Assembly (NCBI RefSeq): GCF_004792415.1 | Contig: NZ_CP038853.1 | Location: 1,674,001 to 1,738,000 of the forward strand | DNA: 64,000 bases | Reading direction: 5' to 3' | Source: Pantoea vagans | Lineage (GTDB): Bacteria; Pseudomonadota; Gammaproteobacteria; Enterobacterales; Enterobacteriaceae | Part shown: piece after piece, positions 40,569 through 50,540 of the stretch | How the letters are laid out: the number at the start of each line of letters is the position of its first letter | How positions within the stretch are numbered: position 1 is the stretch's first letter | Made by a program: the position numbers and the translations under genes | Notes under the pieces: model-generated | What the model was told of the DNA's origin: nothing | What the model saw: the letters and a program-made list of their open reading frames with translations, nothing else | Databases searched by the model: none

Positions 40569-40960
40569 TGCGCGGGCTGCTGATGGTGCTTTTCATGCTG
40601 CCGATGCTGGCTCAGGCGGCCGGTGGTGCCTGGAGTGCCACGGCCAACGGCCCGCTGCTGGCGAATCGCGGCAGCTGGCAACGGGCGCAGCCGCTGACGC
40701 CACCCGCCGATGTCGGCGGGGAGGTCAGCATCATTAACTGGCGTTATGAGCTGAGCAGACCAGCGCCGTCGGGCCTGGAAGTGCGGCTTTGCGGCGAGCA
40801 GCGCTGCACCACGCTTGAGGGTGCCAGCGGCACCACGCGCGGGCTGGCACATCTCAACGCTGGCGAAACCCTGCATATGGTGTTTGGTTTTGCCGGCAGC
40901 GGGGCGCTGCCACCCGGATTGCGGGTGGTGAGCAGCGAAGTCATGGTTAATTATCAGTAA
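40568..40960 (+). CDS. flhE: Periplasmic flagellar protein FlhE
   Basis: A 130-residue protein with a signal peptide (MRGLLMVLFMLPMLAQAAGG) and a small beta-rich domain with two Cys (RLCGEQRCTTLEG) that may form a disulfide. FlhE is known to limit proton leakage through the export gate and to affect swarming. Position and overlap with flhA equal E. coli. A terminator follows. Confidence 0.93.
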   Translation: MRGLLMVLFMLPMLAQAAGGAWSATANGPLLANRGSWQRAQPLTPPADVGGEVSIINWRYELSRPAPSGLEVRLCGEQRCTTLEGASGTTRGLAHLNAGETLHMVFGFAGSGALPPGLRVVSSEVMVNYQ

Positions 40961-40982
40961 AAGTCTTGCTGCTGAGTTGATG

Positions 40983-41020
40983 AAAAGGGAGACAGACGAA
41001 CACCGTCTGGCTCCCTTTTT
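40983..41020 (+). terminator. Rho-independent terminator after flhBAE
   Basis: AAGGGAG and CAGACG pair with CGTCTG and CTCCCTT, leaving a short AACAC loop and a TTTTT tail. Confidence 0.9.
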
Positions 41021-41118
41021 CATGATGGTGCTGGCTGTGAAATGATGTTGACCTGGCACGCCTGCCAGATGATGCACCTGTTCGACGCTCTGTCATGACC
41101 CTATGCGTGATAAAACTT

Positions 41119-41451
41119 TCACGCCACCTGATTCTCTTTCTGCGTCAGAAAATCCTTTAAGGGCGTTACACGGCTGATCTCCTCCTGAGCCCTGGTGTCA
41201 TGCATGACTTCCCAGATATCGACACTGTTTTGCAGGTTAAGCCAGAACTCAACGCTGGTGTCAAAGGCGGCGGCCAGCCTGAAAGCCATATCCGGCGTCA
41301 GCTTCCGGTTGTTGTTCACCAGGGCACTGACCGTGTTGCGGTGCACCTTGAGCATCTCCGCTAAGTCGAGAATCTTCAGGCCGGTTGGCTCCAGATATTC
41401 GTAAAGTAATACATCGCCAACAGTGGTCGGTTTGCGTGTCGCCTGGTTCAT
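41119..41451 (-). CDS. HigA-family antitoxin-like regulator, no toxin beside it
   Basis: A 110-residue XRE-type protein of the HigA/VapI family. The helix-turn-helix reads LAEMLKVHRNTVSALVNNNRKLTPDMAFRLA, so it probably binds DNA as a dimer; the C-terminal VEFWLNLQNSVDIWEV is characteristic. I prefer the ATG at 41451 (GAGAG seven bases upstream) over one 16 codons earlier. A higB toxin normally precedes higA, but only 53 bp separate this gene's upstream region from the aldo/keto reductase, and no frame for a ~90-residue toxin is present. It is probably an orphan. Confidence 0.8.
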   Translation of the reverse strand: MNQATRKPTTVGDVLLYEYLEPTGLKILDLAEMLKVHRNTVSALVNNNRKLTPDMAFRLAAAFDTSVEFWLNLQNSVDIWEVMHDTRAQEEISRVTPLKDFLTQKENQVA

Positions 41452-41552
41452 AGTCTTGCTCTCTTTATTTACTGACAGAGGTTGATAAGGCTCTTTCATT
41501 CAGGCAGCAGGCTAGCGCACCGCAGCACAGTGCGCAAGTGCGCAATATGTCT

Positions 41553-42551
41553 TCAGGCGTTAACGCCCTTCATTCCCTCCTCAGAATAACGACCGCCTTT
41601 GACCTCAATCTGCTGATGAATCGTATTCAGCAACCGCACGTCATCCTCTTCCAGCCTGATATCCGCGGCCTGCGCATTCTCAGTGAGATAAGCAATCTGT
41701 TTAGTGCCCGGTATCGGCACAATTTTTTCATACTGGGCCAGCAACCACGCCAGCGCAATCTGCCCGGTGGTGGCGTGATATTTCTCCGCCAGCGGCGTTA
41801 CCGCGTTAAGAAGTTGCAGATTGTGGTCGATATTGTCCTGCTGGAAACGGTCATTGTTTTTGCGGAAATCGTCTTCGGCAAAATCGCTGTTGTTGCGATA
41901 TTTACCCGTCAGAAAACCTCTGCCCAGCGGTGAGTAGGGCACCAGTCCGATGCCAAGCTTTTTCACCATCGGCAAAATTTCTTCTTCGATGTCACGTGTC
42001 CAGAGTGAATACTCCGTCTGCAGCGCGGCCAGCGGATGGATCGCGTGCGCCCGACTCAGCGTTGCAGCAGAGGCTTCACACAGCCCAATCCGGGCGATCT
42101 TCCCCTCCTGCACCAGACGGCTGAGACACTGTATGCTCTCCTCAATCGGTGTCGCCGGGCTGATGCGATGCAGATAAAAGAGATCGATACGCTCAACGCC
42201 CAGCCGTTTCAGGGAAGCATGGCAGCTGCGGGTGATGTAGTCGGGCTGATTATTGATGGTGCGGGCATAGGCCTCGTCCGCCGGACGCTCAATGCCACAT
42301 TTGGTGGTGACGGTAAATTTCAGCCGTTCGGCTTTGCTCAGCCCGGCAAGAAACTGGCCTATCAACTGCTCGTTGTGGCCGCGCCCGTAAAGGTCGGCGG
42401 TATCGATAAAGGTGATATCCAGGTCGCGCAGCTGGCTGAGCAGTTGCAGGGAATGACGGTCATCGGTCTGACCATAAAATTCGCTGAGCCCCATCGCGCC
42501 ATAACCGATAGCGCTGACCTCCAGACCCTGAGTTAACGTTCGCTTTTTCAT
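41553..42551 (-). CDS. Aldo/keto reductase
   Basis: A 332-residue NADPH-dependent oxidoreductase with the TIM-barrel aldo/keto reductase fold. The N-terminal GLEVSAIGYGAMGLSEFYG, the Asp/Tyr site FIDTADLYGRGHNEQLIGQ and the later IGLVPYSPLGRGFLTGK and PIPGTKQIAYLTENA are family landmarks. It belongs to the YajO/PLR-like or AKR13 type, whose usual substrates are small aldehydes; the natural one is unknown. GGAGAG precedes the ATG. The LysR gene upstream on the same strand may regulate it. Confidence 0.88.
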   Translation of the reverse strand: MKKRTLTQGLEVSAIGYGAMGLSEFYGQTDDRHSLQLLSQLRDLDITFIDTADLYGRGHNEQLIGQFLAGLSKAERLKFTVTTKCGIERPADEAYARTINNQPDYITRSCHASLKRLGVERIDLFYLHRISPATPIEESIQCLSRLVQEGKIARIGLCEASAATLSRAHAIHPLAALQTEYSLWTRDIEEEILPMVKKLGIGLVPYSPLGRGFLTGKYRNNSDFAEDDFRKNNDRFQQDNIDHNLQLLNAVTPLAEKYHATTGQIALAWLLAQYEKIVPIPGTKQIAYLTENAQAADIRLEEDDVRLLNTIHQQIEVKGGRYSEEGMKGVNA

Positions 42552-42675
42552 TGTCTCTCCTCGTAAGTGAGACGCGATTGTTTCACCGTAGGCCGAAGCA
42601 TGGAATTGCTCCTTCCGTCATGCAGAAAAGGTATCAGCGAGTTTCAGGCAATATGGGTACGGATAGCACAGCGAC

Positions 42676-43623
42676 TTAGTCGCGCGGATGGGCGGGGGTT
42701 TCGGGTTCAGCAGGCTGCGAGAGTGCGATCAGCGCATTCACTACTGCCGCACGGGTTTCATCGGCGCGAATCGCCGCATAAACGTCAATTGACAGCTGTT
42801 TAGCTGCATCGTCAGTCAGTGGCCGGTAACAGAGTCCTGCCTGATTAAAGGTGCATTTTGACTGCGGCATCAGCGCAAACCCTTTGCCTCTGGCGATGTG
42901 TGCCAGCATCAGCAGGGAATCTTCTGGCTCTCTGACCCGTTTCAGTGTGACGCGGAGCGTGGCGAAGTAGCGCTCGCATTTATCGTAAAACTGCGGATTG
43001 GCACTGCGCGCAAACCAGAAAAGTGGAAGGTCAGCCAGCGCCTCCAGCGCAACGTTTTCAGACAGGCTGGCGGGATGTGCTGACGGCATCGCAACCCACA
43101 GTGGCTCACGGTATACCCAGGCGTACCGGACGGCATCTTCCGCTTCCGGACCTTTTTCCCCGGTCAGGATCAAATCCAGGCTATTTTTCGCCAGGCACTG
43201 CAGCAACTGAGCCGAAGTGAGGCTGGGCATCTCCATCTCGTCGCTGGCATAAAAACTGGCGAGCTGCTTATTAAGCGGCGCGATGAGTTCGAAATTCAGC
43301 GTGCGGGTCAGCCCGATACGCAGCTGTGCTGCGACAGGCTGCGCATCCTCTTTTAGCGCATTCAGTGCGATAAGGATCGCTTCCGCTTTCGTAACCAGCG
43401 CCCGGCCAGACTCAGTCAGGGTGACCTCATGCGTCGTACGGCTGAACAGCGGCTGGCCCAGCAGATCTTCCAGACTCTGAATCTGACGGGTGAGCGGAGG
43501 CTGCGTCATGCTAAGGCGTTCTGCGGCCCGGCGAAAATTAAGCTCGTGCGCGACCGCCAGAAAGCACTGTAACTGTTTAATGGTGGGAAGGTGGCTGCTG
43601 ATGAGATGCGCGGCTAAAGACAT
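42676..43623 (-). CDS. LysR-family transcriptional regulator
   Basis: A 315-residue regulator. The N-terminal winged helix (IKQLQCFLAVAHELNFRRAA and LSMTQPPLTRQIQSLEDLLG) is followed by a linker helix and a periplasmic-binding-protein-like effector domain from about residue 100. LysR proteins usually regulate a neighbour, and the codirectional aldo/keto reductase 124 bp downstream is the candidate. The effector is unknown. A large hairpin lies upstream of it, between it and argS. These genes are absent from the flhE-argS junction in E. coli and were presumably inserted there. Confidence 0.88.
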   Translation of the reverse strand: MSLAAHLISSHLPTIKQLQCFLAVAHELNFRRAAERLSMTQPPLTRQIQSLEDLLGQPLFSRTTHEVTLTESGRALVTKAEAILIALNALKEDAQPVAAQLRIGLTRTLNFELIAPLNKQLASFYASDEMEMPSLTSAQLLQCLAKNSLDLILTGEKGPEAEDAVRYAWVYREPLWVAMPSAHPASLSENVALEALADLPLFWFARSANPQFYDKCERYFATLRVTLKRVREPEDSLLMLAHIARGKGFALMPQSKCTFNQAGLCYRPLTDDAAKQLSIDVYAAIRADETRAAVVNALIALSQPAEPETPAHPRD

Positions 43624-43678
43624 GGCGCCATCCTGCTGCTGAAAGAGTGAGGGAGTGTAGGGGAAACGTGTGAAGTCA

Positions 43679-43708
43679 GCAACGGAGAGGGAATTCCCTC
43701 TCCGTTGC
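43679..43708. terminator. 30-bp perfect palindrome between argS and the LysR gene
   Basis: The arms GCAACGGAGAGGGAA and TTCCCTCTCCGTTGC are exact complements centred at 43693/43694. It lies six bases after the argS stop (minus strand), where an end-of-transcript hairpin is expected. No T run follows, so it may act as an RNA-stabilising end. Confidence 0.5.
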
Positions 43709-43713
43709 AGCGA

Positions 43714-45444
43714 TTACATGCGCTCGACGGTGTCGATACCCAGCGTATCCAGACCCTGCTTCAGCGTCTTCGCGGTCAGCGCGGCCAGCTGCAGTCGGCT
43801 CAGACGCGTCGCGTCTGATTCTGCGCTGAGAATCGGGCAGTGCTCGTAGAAGCCAGAGAACAGACCGGCCAGATCGTAGAGATAAGCACACATCACGTGT
43901 GGTGTACCGTCGCGCGCCACCTGCGTGATAACCTCTTCGAACTGCAGCAGACGGGTTGCCAGCTGTGCTTCGCGCTCTTCGCTAATCACGATCTCTGCAT
44001 CCAGCGAATCGGCATCAATGCCTGCCTTGCGGAATACGGAGAGCACGCGGGTGTAGGCGTACTGCATGTAAGGCGCCGTGTTGCCTTCAAACGCCAGCAT
44101 GTTGTCCCAGTCGAAGATGTAGTCGGTGGTGCGGCTTTTTGACAGGTCAGCGTATTTTACCGCGCTGATGCCCATCACTTCCGCCAGCGCTTTGACTTCC
44201 GCTTCGCTCATCTCCGGGTTCTTCTCACGCACCAGCGTGTAGGCACGCTGCCAGGCTTCGTCCAGCAGATCGGAGAGCTTGATAGTGCCGCCGCTGCGGG
44301 TTTTAAACGGACGGCCATCTTTGCCCAGCATCATGCCAAACGCATGGTGCTCCAGCGGTACCGATTCCGGCACATAACCCGCTTTACGCACGATAGTCCA
44401 CGCCTGAACCAGATGCTGATGCTGACGGGAGTCGATGTAATAGAGCACACGATCGGCTTTCAGCGTTTCGTAACGGTATTTCGCACAGGCGATGTCAGTC
44501 GTTGTGTAGAGGTAGCCGCCATCCTTTTTCTGAATGATGACGCCCATCGGCTCACCTTCTTTGTTCTGGAATTCATCCAGGAACACCACGGTCGCGCCTT
44601 CGCTTTCAACAGCCAGACCTTTCTGTTTCAGATCGGCAACAATGCCAGGCAGCATATCGTTATAAAGGCTTTCACCCATCACGTCATTGCGCGTCAGCGT
44701 AACGTTCATGCGGTCATAGATTTTCTGGTTCTGACTCATGGTGATGTCGACCAGCTTCTTCCACATCTGGCGGCAGTACTCATCGCCACCCTGGAGTTTC
44801 ACGACATAGCTGCGCGCACGCTCGGCAAACTCAGGATCTTCATCGTAGGTGCGCTTGGCTTCACGGTAGAAGCCTTCGAGATCGGCCAGTGCCATCTCAG
44901 CGTGGTTTTCATTCTGCTGTTTTTCCAGGAACGCAATCAGCATGCCGAACTGCGTACCCCAGTCGCCAACGTGGTTCGCCCGGATCACCTTATGGCCCAG
45001 AAACTCCAGCGTGCGCACCGCCGCATCACCAATGATGGTGGAGCGGATGTGGCCCACGTGCATCTCTTTCGCAACGTTGGGCGCAGAGTAGTCGACCACA
45101 ATGGTCTGGGGTTCGGCCAGCTGCACACCAAGACGCGGCAGACTTAGTGCTTCGCGGGCATGCTTTGCCAGCCAGTTGTGGTCGAGGAAGATATTGATGA
45201 AGCCCGGTCCGGCAATTTCAACTTTGCTGGCGATGCCGGTCAGGTCGAGGTGCTGAATCACCGCTTCCGCTAATTGTCGCGGTGCCTGTCCCAGCTTTTT
45301 CGCCACGGCCATAATGCCGTTGGCCTGATAGTCTCCAAACTGAACCCGGGCAGACTGGCGAACCTGCGGTTCGCAATCGGTGGGTGCGCCGGCTAAAACC
45401 ATTGCCTGACTGACTTTTGCGGAAAGAAGTGCCTGAATATTCAC
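43714..45444 (-). CDS. argS: Arginyl-tRNA synthetase
   Basis: A 576-residue class I synthetase that charges tRNA-Arg, an essential enzyme. The N-terminal Add-1 domain precedes the HIGH-type motif [31 protein letters not shown] follows. The KMSKS equivalent lies near [17 protein letters not shown]. The C-terminal anticodon-binding helical domain ends [11 protein letters not shown], as in E. coli (577 residues). It is close to flhBAE as in E. coli, but three extra genes intervene. Confidence 0.98.
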   Translation of the reverse strand: MNIQALLSAKVSQAMVLAGAPTDCEPQVRQSARVQFGDYQANGIMAVAKKLGQAPRQLAEAVIQHLDLTGIASKVEIAGPGFINIFLDHNWLAKHAREALSLPRLGVQLAEPQTIVVDYSAPNVAKEMHVGHIRSTIIGDAAVRTLEFLGHKVIRANHVGDWGTQFGMLIAFLEKQQNENHAEMALADLEGFYREAKRTYDEDPEFAERARSYVVKLQGGDEYCRQMWKKLVDITMSQNQKIYDRMNVTLTRNDVMGESLYNDMLPGIVADLKQKGLAVESEGATVVFLDEFQNKEGEPMGVIIQKKDGGYLYTTTDIACAKYRYETLKADRVLYYIDSRQHQHLVQAWTIVRKAGYVPESVPLEHHAFGMMLGKDGRPFKTRSGGTIKLSDLLDEAWQRAYTLVREKNPEMSEAEVKALAEVMGISAVKYADLSKSRTTDYIFDWDNMLAFEGNTAPYMQYAYTRVLSVFRKAGIDADSLDAEIVISEEREAQLATRLLQFEEVITQVARDGTPHVMCAYLYDLAGLFSGFYEHCPILSAESDATRLSRLQLAALTAKTLKQGLDTLGIDTVERM

Positions 45445-45653
45445 CGAGTTACCTTCATGTGCTGAACAACGCCCGGACCAAAAGCCGGGCTGTCATCATC
45501 TTGCCTGAGCGCATCGCGTAACGAATTGATAGAAACGGATGGGGCAGACAAAACGGAAAAAAATGAGGGGAAAAGTATACGTGAAATGTGGGTGGGCGTC
45601 AGCAGTTGGATGAAGCGGGGAAACAGAGCTGAAGAAGATGTTTCCCGGAGGCG

Positions 45654-45776
45654 TTAACGACGTCGCAGATGACGGCGTGGGTTCTTTACGCTTTTATCTT
45701 CGCGCACCTTCCAATGGCGGGAAATTGCAAACCCCATCAGTGCGATCAGGACAGCGACAACGATGAGCATAGACAT
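45654..45776 (-). CDS. Predicted small membrane protein (40 residues)
   Basis: A 40-codon frame on the minus strand with AAAAGGA eight bases before the ATG. Residues 3-18 (MLIVVAVLIALMGFAI) form one transmembrane segment, and the rest is strongly basic, ending NPRRHLRRR. No family is recognised. The clean hydrophobic-basic layout and ribosome site support a real gene. It is upstream of argS on the same strand, more than 200 bp away. Confidence 0.55.
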   Translation of the reverse strand: MSMLIVVAVLIALMGFAISRHWKVREDKSVKNPRRHLRRR

Positions 45777-46087
45777 AGAGCCATTCCTTTTGGTTGTGTT
45801 AGGTCAAATTTATAGGAAGGTGGGGGAGGCTGCAATTGTTTGCTCTTCAAATAAGAGTTATCTTATTGTATTAAAGAAGTTGATTTAAATCAATATATTA
45901 GACTGCTTTCATCAAGGAACTCATGGTCCTAAACAGGGGATAAATCCGAAATGAAAGATGTTATTATACGGTTTTGCGTTAAATTCCGGTCCAAATAAGA
46001 TGAATCTTACCATTTTGTGACGCCGGACACGCGGCGCACAATAAACCAGACTGATTATAAATGCTAAACAAATAGAGAGGAATCCCG
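45777..46087. other. AT-rich gap upstream of yecM
   Basis: Contains the likely promoters of yecM (rightward) and of the small minus-strand gene. No gene or repeat is recognised. GAGAGGAATCCCG before 46088 is the yecM ribosome site. Confidence 0.4.
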
Positions 46088-46651
46088 GTGGCTGAGCGAT
46101 CTTTTCCGTCAGAATTGGATGATTTAAAGACAGATTTGGAACGTTTTGAAGAATCGTTGCAAATTTTTGCGCAGAGACTGGGTTTGCGCCTTAACGATCT
46201 GGACGTTGACCATATTGCGGTGCGTTGTCATCAGGACACGACGGCGATGCGCTGGCAGCAAGGCCTGCAGCAGATTGGTACTGAGTTTTCGGCAGCGATG
46301 ATCAACGGACGACAGATTTGCCTGTTTAAACTACATGATCCGCTGTTGGTGGCGGGCAGGCAGGTTGATGTGGTTGAGCTGCCATGGCCGGGTGAAAAGC
46401 GTTACCGCCATGAAGGCTGGGAGCATATTGAGGTGGTGTTGCGCGGCGATCATCAGACGCTGGGCATGCGCGCGATGGCATTGCTCTCCGATGACGCGCT
46501 GACGCAGCCGGGTATTTCATTTAAAACCAGCTCACCAAAGGGCGAGAATGAGCGTCTGCCCAATCCGACCCTGGCGGTAACGGACGGGCAGACGACAATC
46601 AAGTTTCACCCATGGCGACTGGAAGAAATTGTCGCCAGCGAGCAGAACTAG
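46088..46651 (+). CDS. yecM: VOC-superfamily protein YecM
   Basis: A 187-residue protein equal in length to E. coli YecM (188). The start is GTG with GAGAGG upstream. DHIAVRCHQ, the buried metal-type His and Glu, and GWEHIEVVLRGD fit the vicinal-oxygen-chelate (glyoxalase/bleomycin-resistance) fold; the biochemical role is unknown. The order argS-yecM-cutC matches E. coli. Its stop codon shares the four bases CTAG with the stop of the convergent aminotransferase gene. Confidence 0.9.
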   Translation: MAERSFPSELDDLKTDLERFEESLQIFAQRLGLRLNDLDVDHIAVRCHQDTTAMRWQQGLQQIGTEFSAAMINGRQICLFKLHDPLLVAGRQVDVVELPWPGEKRYRHEGWEHIEVVLRGDHQTLGMRAMALLSDDALTQPGISFKTSSPKGENERLPNPTLAVTDGQTTIKFHPWRLEEIVASEQN

Positions 46652-47793
46652 ATACGGGCGGCTACTGCGCGCTTCAGGCGCGCAACGGCCTCATCCAGCA
46701 GCGCACGAGTGCAGCCGAAATTGAGCCGGACAAACTGGTCATTGCCAAACTCACGTCCGGCCGATAAACCCAGTCCGTGCTTCTCAAAATAGAGTGCAGG
46801 GCTGGCCACGCCCAGCGCACTGGCGTCGATCCAGGCCAGGTAGGTCGCTTCCGGCACGGCGACGGACAGGCCGGTCATTTTATTGACCTGTGACACCAGC
46901 CAGTCACGGTTACTGCGCAGGTAGGTATTCTGCGCCTGCAGCCAGGGTTCACCTTCGCGCCATGCCGCTGCCGCAGCGGCGAGCGCCAGAATATCCACAT
47001 CCGGCACAATCCCGCGTCGCATCCGGTTAAAGCGCGAACGCAATTCGGCATTAGGAATAATGGCAATGGACGCACCCAGACCGGCAATATTAAAGCTCTT
47101 GGAAGGTGACATCAGCGTGACACTGCGCTGCGCGGCATCTTCACTCAGCGACGCAAACGGAATGTGTTCAGCGCCCGGCTCCAGCAGCAGATCGCTGTGG
47201 ATCTCGTCGGAACAGACGATCAGATCGTGCTTCTGCGCAAATTCCAGCTGTGCCTGCAGTTCGTCGCGGCGATAAACGGTGCCGCCCGGATTCTGCGGAT
47301 TGCACAGCATTAACAGTCGCTCTTTGCCGGTGAGCTGATCGTCAGCCGCATCCATATCCACTACCCAGCGCCCCTGTTGCAGCGTCAGCGGCAGACTGAG
47401 CTGACGCCGTTCTGCCAGTTTTGCCGAACCGCGAAACGGCGGATAGATGGGCGTGGGGGCAATCGTCAGCTCGTCCGGTGCGGTAAACGCACGCACGGCG
47501 AGATTCAGTCCGCAAACCACGCCCGGCAAAACTACAATCCACTCCGGATTAACGTGCCACTGATAGCGTGAGGCGAGCCACGCTATCGCACTGTCAATAA
47601 ACTCAACCGGCGTATCGCCATAACCAAAAATCCCATGCGCGGCGCGGGTCTTAATTGCCTCGATAACGCAGTCAGGCGATCGGAAATCCGTATCTGCCAC
47701 CCACAACGGCAGAATGTCCTGGTCCGCATATTTGTTCCATTTAAGGCTATCGCTGTGACGACGGTCTATCCGTTGGTCGAAATTGAATGCCAT
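46648..47793 (-). CDS. MalY/PatB-type PLP-dependent aminotransferase / C-S lyase
   Basis: A 381-residue fold-type I PLP enzyme. [18 protein letters not shown] at the N-terminus, [15 protein letters not shown], the Asp/Tyr ring contacts in DEIHSDLLL and the Schiff-base Lys in [14 protein letters not shown] mark the MalY/PatB group, which typically cleaves cystathionine or other C-S bonds and sometimes acts as an aminotransferase. I use the ATG at 47793 ([20 protein letters not shown]); an upstream ATG is less likely. It is divergent from cutC, with 85 bp between start codons. Confidence 0.87.
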   Translation of the reverse strand: MAFNFDQRIDRRHSDSLKWNKYADQDILPLWVADTDFRSPDCVIEAIKTRAAHGIFGYGDTPVEFIDSAIAWLASRYQWHVNPEWIVVLPGVVCGLNLAVRAFTAPDELTIAPTPIYPPFRGSAKLAERRQLSLPLTLQQGRWVVDMDAADDQLTGKERLLMLCNPQNPGGTVYRRDELQAQLEFAQKHDLIVCSDEIHSDLLLEPGAEHIPFASLSEDAAQRSVTLMSPSKSFNIAGLGASIAIIPNAELRSRFNRMRRGIVPDVDILALAAAAAAWREGEPWLQAQNTYLRSNRDWLVSQVNKMTGLSVAVPEATYLAWIDASALGVASPALYFEKHGLGLSAGREFGNDQFVRLNFGCTRALLDEAVARLKRAVAARI

Positions 47794-47878
47794 AGTTAAC
47801 TTTCCCGGTAAACTCATTCCAGCAGCCAGACTAACTGATGAATCTGCCTTGAACCAGAGTCATGTAAAGGAGAAGAGA

Positions 47879-48631
47879 ATGACCACACTGGAAATTTGCT
47901 GCTATGGCGTGGATTGCGCCGTGACCGCACAACAGGCGGGCGCTGATCGGGTTGAACTTTGTGCCGCACCGCGTGAAGGCGGCCTGACGCCGTCGGCGGG
48001 GATGCTGAATGCCGCCCGGCGCGAGGTTTCGATTCCGGTTCATCCTATTGTCCGGCCACGGGGTGGCGATTTTTGTTATACCGCACGTGAATTCGAGGCG
48101 ATGAAATCGGATGTGGCGTTAATCCGTGAACTCGGTTTTCCCGGTCTGGTGATTGGGATGCTGGATGAGGACGCCCATATTCATCAGGGCCAGATGCGAC
48201 AGATTATGGCGCTGTGTGAGGGTCTGGCGGTAACCTTTCATCGCGCCTTCGATCTCTGTCACAGCCCTAAGCGCGCACTGGAAGCGTTAACGGATTTGGG
48301 GGTGGCGCGCATTCTGACATCCGGTCAGCAGCAGAGCGCTGAAAACGGAATTGCATTACTTCGGGAACTAAATGAGACCAGTACCGGTCCTATCATTATG
48401 GCGGGTGCGGGCGTGCGTCTCAGCAACCTGCAAAAGTTTCTCGACATGGGGATTGATGAAGTCCACAGCTCGGCCAGCCGCCTGATGGCGTCACCGATGC
48501 GCTACCGCAAAGCGGGGGTCTCCATGTGTTCAGAAGCCGAAACCGACGAGTTCAGCCGCTACTGTGTAGACGGCGATGTGGTTGAGGCGATGAAAAGCGT
48601 GATGCAGATGAGCACCGTTCGGGTTGCCTGA
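47879..48631 (+). CDS. cutC: Copper homeostasis family protein CutC
   Basis: A 250-residue TIM-barrel protein (E. coli 248). [49 protein letters not shown] and [13 protein letters not shown] are the CutC signatures. It was first linked to copper tolerance, though in E. coli that effect was later traced to an sRNA (MicL) encoded in the cutC 3' region, so the protein's own role is uncertain. Start at 47879 with AAAGGAG upstream (MTTLEICC, like MALLEICC). It is the last chromosomal core gene before the phage element. Confidence 0.93.
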   Translation: MTTLEICCYGVDCAVTAQQAGADRVELCAAPREGGLTPSAGMLNAARREVSIPVHPIVRPRGGDFCYTAREFEAMKSDVALIRELGFPGLVIGMLDEDAHIHQGQMRQIMALCEGLAVTFHRAFDLCHSPKRALEALTDLGVARILTSGQQQSAENGIALLRELNETSTGPIIMAGAGVRLSNLQKFLDMGIDEVHSSASRLMASPMRYRKAGVSMCSEAETDEFSRYCVDGDVVEAMKSVMQMSTVRVA

Positions 48632-48690
48632 ACCACAACAGATTTTGCCGCGCAGCACGCCGATCATTGACGTGGTGTTTGCAAGTACCA

Positions 48691-48720
48691 AACCCCAGTA
48701 TGCTTGCTGGGGTTCTTTTT
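48691..48720 (+). terminator. Rho-independent terminator after cutC
   Basis: AACCCCAG pairs with CTGGGGTT across TATGCTTG; CTTTTT follows. In E. coli this terminator also ends the sRNA MicL; an equivalent sRNA is possible here. Confidence 0.85.
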
Positions 48721-49594
48721 ATCCGAAACAAAGGTTTATGATAAAAGCGATCTGGTTGTTGCCAAAATGACTCAGCAACAATAAACATCTGTAAATCTAT
48801 GAACTCATTATTGAAGCCAGGATGATGATCCCATTAAGGTGCTTAACTCTGCTCAGCGCCTTAACGGGATTAGGGACTACTGAGCCGTCTTGCATCCAGC
48901 GTGCAAAAACATAGCTGTAGGGCGGGGTCAAAATGCCGTGTCTCCACAACTATTGCTTTGTTCAGACTGACAAACACCTCTGTGAAAAAGCCTGAATTGT
49001 ATGAAATCTTTATCAGTCTTTACCCTTTGCTGTCTGCATTTATCATAACGGTTGGGCGCATTCATCAGTTCAGGAAAATCTTCCAGGAGTTTTTTTGTCA
49101 CAGAGAAAAGCTCCCATCGTTATGTGCTGATATTCCTGGCAGCGTGGTTTAGGTCATACGCAAATGTGTGTCTGTAAACTTTACAGACCTGTACGGTTCT
49201 GCCTCCTGACTGTCGTGACAATCACTGGAAATCATCCGGCTCAGTCGACGCTCTTAACCTGATTCCCTTTTACTAAGCATCAGGGTGCATTAACCACAGC
49301 GAGATGGTGATTAAATACACGTCTTTCAGGCGTTTGAGTGTGCCCGCCTTGCTATGCAAGGGGCAGTGGAATACATCCTCCTCACTAATCTCCAACACAG
49401 CAACCCCTGGGCTCAGGACACCAAACTGTGAACCAAAGTTTCATTGCCGGATTGCAGATTTACAACGCCAGCATCTTCATTACAGATAAGGCGTTTGTCG
49501 AGAGCAATGCCTGTGAAATAACAACAGAATGAGTATGCAAAATATGCATTTCAATAAATGCTTGAATTGCAATTTTTAAAAATGCCAAAAGCGC
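48721..49594. other. Gene-poor left flank of the prophage
   Basis: About 870 bases with no supported gene. A long imperfect hairpin (48828-48842 with 48856-48870, core CCTTAACGGGAT) could be a terminator or repeat. The left end of the element should be here or close to cutC, but no att duplication could be recognised, and there is no integrase. Short frames lack ribosome sites. Confidence 0.4.
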
Positions 49595-49615
49595 AAAAAC
49601 CCGGGCAAGCCGGGT
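49595..49615 (-). terminator. Terminator of the phage repressor gene
   Basis: On the minus strand, ACCCGG-CTTGC-CCGGGT is followed by TTTT. Confidence 0.8.
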
Positions 49616-49635
49616 GTTGAGTGCTATTATGAGGT

Positions 49636-50331
49636 TCAGCCGTGACGCTTAAACGATTGCGACTGGCTAATCATGACTTTGCCGAAGATGTAAAAGCGGT
49701 GCTCATTTGTTTCATCAATGAACCAGTCCCGATAGCGTGTGTTATCAGAAATGACGACGATTTTATCAGGAACAATCTGCAGACGCTTGATGTGTATTTT
49801 TCCATCAAAACCAAATACATATATCCCATCACCATCAAACTGAGTCACTGAAACATCTACAAAAATCAGGTCTCCAGGTTCAATAGTCCCTGACATGCTG
49901 TCGCCGCGAACGTTAACCATCTTTACAGTAGTCTGAGGCTTACCGCCGAAGAAGTTTCTGGCATGGTCGGCGTTGTACTCAATAGAGCGAATAACATCTA
50001 CGATGTCACTTCCTATATACGCTCCTGGACCAGCACTCACATTTACATCAAGCAAATCCACACGATACACATCCCCCCCTTGTATGACTTTTTCGGAATC
50101 CTTACTGTTATTATATACAGTATTTTCTGGATTGGGAGGAATAAATAATTCTCCAAGGCTTACATTTAGTACGCTTGCAATTTTATTAAGCGATTGCTCA
50201 GTAAAGGATTTTTGCTTTCCTGTTTCAAGACGTGAAATATTTGCCTGATCGACGCCCACAGCATCTGCCAGATCGTTAAGCCTCATTCCCCGCGCAAGGC
50301 GAAGTTCTCTGATTCGATTTCCTATGTTCAT
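49636..50331 (-). CDS. Phage CI-like repressor with S24 autoprotease domain
   Basis: A 231-residue LexA/CI-type repressor. The N-terminal XRE helix-turn-helix (MRLNDLADAVGVDQANISRLETGKQ) binds operators. The C-terminal S24 domain has the Ala-Gly cleavage dipeptide in VSAGPG, the catalytic Ser in VRGDSMSGTIEPGD and Lys in GKIHIKRL. It should keep lytic genes off until RecA-stimulated self-cleavage during the SOS response. It is transcribed away from the early phage genes, facing an operator region with three evenly spaced dyads. Confidence 0.93.
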   Translation of the reverse strand: MNIGNRIRELRLARGMRLNDLADAVGVDQANISRLETGKQKSFTEQSLNKIASVLNVSLGELFIPPNPENTVYNNSKDSEKVIQGGDVYRVDLLDVNVSAGPGAYIGSDIVDVIRSIEYNADHARNFFGGKPQTTVKMVNVRGDSMSGTIEPGDLIFVDVSVTQFDGDGIYVFGFDGKIHIKRLQIVPDKIVVISDNTRYRDWFIDETNEHRFYIFGKVMISQSQSFKRHG

Positions 50332-50351
50332 AGGCCTATTTAATGACTGGC

Positions 50352-50462
50352 TTGCATGAAACGCAAATTAACTTGCGCAATCCGAATGCATACTCTAGCA
50401 TGCGTATTATGCAATGAGTGATAAAAAGTGCACAAAATACCTATAAATTGCGTTTTGCGCAA
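50352..50462. promoter_or_regulatory. Phage operator array, three 15-bp dyads at 48-bp spacing
   Basis: TTGC-N7-GCAA occurs at 50352-50366 and 50448-50462, and ATGC-N7-GCAA at 50400-50414. Centres are exactly 48 bp apart. They occupy the divergent control region between the repressor and the rightward early genes, as expected for repressor/Cro operators. Confidence 0.65.
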
Positions 50463-50540
50463 CAATGATCGCTTAGTGAAGTCGGTTTGGCTATTGGCTG
50501 GATAGAGGAGATCTGAGCCGTATGGAGCGCGGAGTGAGGG

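Noticed and set aside
41500..41552. HigB toxin gene next to HigA
   Set aside because: The gap is far too short and no suitable frame occurs on either strand.
44344..45147. 267-codon frame antisense to argS
   Set aside because: Shadow of argS without homology or start signals.
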